Below, one piece after another: positions 62,411 through 64,000 of a stretch of 64,000 nucleotides of DNA. The notes below the pieces were generated by a model. That model did not search any database, was not told where the DNA came from, and saw only the letters and a program-made list of their open reading frames with translations. How positions within the stretch are numbered: position 1 is the stretch's first letter; every line of letters begins with the position of its first letter. The position numbers and the translations under genes were made by a program. This stretch comes from Pontibacter sp. E15-1 (GTDB lineage Bacteria; Bacteroidota; Bacteroidia; Cytophagales; Hymenobacteraceae): the NCBI RefSeq assembly GCF_022601975.1, contig NZ_JAKVIR010000020.1, positions 42,892 to 106,891 of the forward strand, in the 5' to 3' direction.

Positions 62411-63330
62411 CGCTGGGCCTGCGAGCGCTTGTCCAGCTTGTCCTTCTCGTAAATCAGGGTGCCGTGCCGGTCATACTGTTTCACTAAAACGGGTTCCGCT
62501 GGGGCGTCATAGGCTGTTTTGGGGTACTGGTACTCATGGTGGCGGCGACCCCGGAAGTCGTAGTAGTTGACCCAAGTGCCTATTTTGCGGCCCTTGGCGT
62601 ACTGCCCGGACCACTGTACCTGCCCGTTCTCATAAAAGCGGTAGTACGTGCCCTGCACCTCGCCGAACTCATACGGGATCACCTCCTTTATTTTTTTCGT
62701 GTCGCCGTAATAGGTCACCACCGCGTCGCGCACAAAGCCTTTCTCGTAGTGGTGCTTGTCCAGCAGCGTGCCTTCCTCGTCGGCTCTGTACTTTTCCCAG
62801 CGCAGGTGCTTGGTGCCCACGTAAAAGTAGCCTTCCTCCACGGTTTGCCCGTTTATCTTCTTTTCGTAGGGGCCGTGCAGCACTTTATACCTGTTCTGCT
62901 CTTTCACCTCGTCGCTGGTGGTGCGGTACAGCTTGCGCTTTTTGGTGTCGTAGAGGTATTTTATCGGGGCATAGGGGTTGGGGTCCTGGTAGGCTTCCAG
63001 GTAGCTGAAAGTCTCCAGCGTCTCCCGCGAGCCTTTGCCCGACTTGATGAAGCCGCGCTTCACTTTCTGGCCCAGGAAATATTTTTTGCTGTATTTTTTC
63101 TTCTTGCGCTTTTTGCCTTCCTGCAAGTCCTCTTTCTCCAGAGCCTTCCGCTCTTCCACCTCCACGTTGATCGTGTCGCCGGAGGCAAGCGCGTCGCCTT
63201 TCACGCCTTCTTTCAGCCGGGCCTGGCTCAGGAGGTAGTCGCTGTTCCACTTCGGCTGTCCGCACCCGGTCAGCAACAGCATGCCCATACCTGCCGCAAA
63301 AGAAAAAATCAGAAGAAAAGAATGACGCAT
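62407..63330 (-). CDS. YwqK/MORN-like repeat lipoprotein
   Basis: A 307-residue lipoprotein (LLLTGC at residues 18-23). A very basic stretch (GKKRKKKKYSKKYFLG, about 72-87) precedes about six MORN/YwqK-like repeats (for example VVTYYGDTKKIKEVIPYEFG and YRFYENGQVQWSGQY). Such proteins are common in Bacteroidota envelopes, with no fixed role; the YwqK antitoxin label in databases is a distant similarity only. It is preceded directly by an AT-rich repeat of the family seen before nuoC. Confidence 0.75.
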   Translation of the reverse strand: MRHSFLLIFSFAAGMGMLLLTGCGQPKWNSDYLLSQARLKEGVKGDALASGDTINVEVEERKALEKEDLQEGKKRKKKKYSKKYFLGQKVKRGFIKSGKGSRETLETFSYLEAYQDPNPYAPIKYLYDTKKRKLYRTTSDEVKEQNRYKVLHGPYEKKINGQTVEEGYFYVGTKHLRWEKYRADEEGTLLDKHHYEKGFVRDAVVTYYGDTKKIKEVIPYEFGEVQGTYYRFYENGQVQWSGQYAKGRKIGTWVNYYDFRGRRHHEYQYPKTAYDAPAEPVLVKQYDRHGTLIYEKDKLDKRSQAQR

Positions 63331-63331
63331 T

Positions 63332-63372
63332 ATGTAATTTCGAATAACTGAATTTTGAATGACTGAATAGCT
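63332..63372 (-). repeat. AT-rich repeat before the YwqK-like lipoprotein
   Basis: In coding orientation it reads CTATTCAGTCATTCAAAATT then CAGTTATTCGAAATT, ending just before the ATG. It resembles 16643-16677. The rest of the 63331-63660 gap holds a loose inverted repeat (GTTTAG...CTAAAC near 63445-63505) and a terminator, but no gene. Confidence 0.7.
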
Positions 63373-63603
63373 TTTAGTTGAATTACAAATTTGATAAACA
63401 GCAAATCGCAGCGAGCAGACACATCACCATTTAGTAAGCGAGCCGTTTAGCTACTGGCGCAAAGACCAATAATTGACGACTAACTGCTAACAGCCAGCTA
63501 CTAAACGCAAAGATGGATATAATTCATATAAGCACCAATACGCAAACTTTCCCTATAACTTTGCCTGTGGCAGCTTAGTTTCATCAGCTTACGGGCAAAA
63601 GCA

Positions 63604-63633
63604 AAAAAGGCAGCGCCCTGGGGGCACCGCCTT
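63604..63633 (-). terminator. terminator of htpG
   Basis: AAGGCAGCGCCC and GGGCACCGCCTT form a stem that tolerates two G-U pairs. On the minus strand it is followed by six T residues, 30 bases past the stop of the chaperone gene. Confidence 0.7.
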
Positions 63634-63660
63634 AAAACTGTAGGTATAATTAATGCTGTT

Positions 63661-63999
63661 CTATTCTTTCGTCATCAGCTCGAAGCTGCGCTTCACAAAT
63701 GTGGTGAGCGCGGCACCGGAGAGCATGTTCTGCGATAGCAGCGCCAAGTCGAATGCCTGACGGGCCACGGCTGTTTTTGTCTCGCCCTCGGCGTGCAGCA
63801 CGCGCTGGTTCAGCGGGTGGTTCGCGTTGATGGTCACGTTGTAAGTGTCCGGCATGTCGCCCATGAACATCATACCGCCACCGCCAGTCTTGCTCATGTC
63901 CTTCATGCGGCGCATAAACTCAGGCAGCGTGATCACCACCGGCGCGTCGTCCGGAGCCAGCGGAGCTACCTCCACCATCATGTGCTGGTTGTTGATCGC
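63661..63999 (-). CDS. htpG: molecular chaperone HtpG, C-terminal part (cut by window edge)
   Basis: Only the last 112 residues are in the window, from AINNQHMMVEVAPLAPDDAP to SFELMTKE. The order of the dimerisation-region elements (LPEFMRRMKDMSK, YNVTINANHPLNQRVL, ARQAFDLALLSQNMLSGAALTTFVKRSFELM) matches the end of bacterial Hsp90. The Met/Gly-rich loop (GGGGMMFMGDMPDTY) is usual in Bacteroidota members. The gene continues beyond base 64000 and no start is visible. Confidence 0.9.
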   Translation of the reverse strand, partial: AINNQHMMVEVAPLAPDDAPVVITLPEFMRRMKDMSKTGGGGMMFMGDMPDTYNVTINANHPLNQRVLHAEGETKTAVARQAFDLALLSQNMLSGAALTTFVKRSFELMTKE

Positions 64000-64000
64000 T

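Noticed and set aside
62407..63330. A toxin-antitoxin antitoxin (YwqK name)
   Set aside because: The protein is a lipoprotein with MORN-like repeats and no toxin gene adjoins it; the database name reflects distant similarity only.

Overview
The window is a chromosomal segment of a moderately GC-rich Bacteroidota, most likely order Cytophagales (Hymenobacteraceae or Pontibacter-like; the genus is inference). The evidence is: a type IX secretion/gliding gene block (gldK-L-M-N, a PorP/SprF protein and a PorW/SprE lipoprotein), several Bacteroidota-only families (DUF4271, DUF5686, DUF4407), an ATP synthase operon lacking atpD/atpC nearby, and promoters of the TAnnTTTG type a short distance upstream of many starts.

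Layout. 1-5500: a duplicated hairpin region, an AsnC/Lrp regulator divergent from a tRNA-synthetase-like asparagine synthetase, an NHLRC2-like thioredoxin/NHL protein, and two membrane proteins (BrkB/YihY, YczE/YitT). 5500-8200: an accessory island with a MazF-type toxin-antitoxin pair and a complete IS256-family element, bracketed by two 65-bp hairpin repeats. 8200-15200: acylphosphatase, a GH3/beta-lactamase fusion, L-serine dehydratase, a putative lipoprotein and a DUF4407 membrane protein. 15380-25900: complex I genes nuoA-B-C and, 7.4 kb later, nuoD. The intervening insert holds a DUF559 nuclease between inverted repeats, an SPFH protein, three small-molecule-binding-type proteins, AT-rich orphan genes, a wrecked transposase and an AT-rich nhaA. 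The last two are bracketed by two copies of the nuoD 5' region. 26100-35600: PAP2 phosphatase, DUF5686 protein, GDP-fucose synthesis (gmd, fcl), NAD(P)HX repair (nnr), a UbiA-like protein and pyrophosphatase. 35650-43370: PafA-type alkaline phosphatase and the F1Fo operon atpZ-(127 aa)-atpB-E-F-H-A-G. 43680-50740: porW/sprE, PBP1A and uvrC. 50800-56450: gldK-L-M-N and porP/sprF, all on the minus strand. 56600-64000: hemD-like, DUF4271, WecA/MraY-like transferase, lipB cluster, YraN, a YwqK-like lipoprotein and the 3' end of htpG.

The genes fall into an energy-conversion group (complex I, ATP synthase, pyrophosphatase), a cell-envelope group (PBP1A, GH3/beta-lactamase, WecA-like, GDP-fucose) and a secretion/gliding group (GldKLMN, PorW, PorP). 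The most unusual non-coding content is an abundance of dispersed palindromic repeats. One family forms inverted ends around the DUF559 nuclease gene; another family of short AT-rich repeats sits directly in front of four start codons. I see no tRNA, rRNA or CRISPR array. All identities are from reading the sequence; no database search was run.
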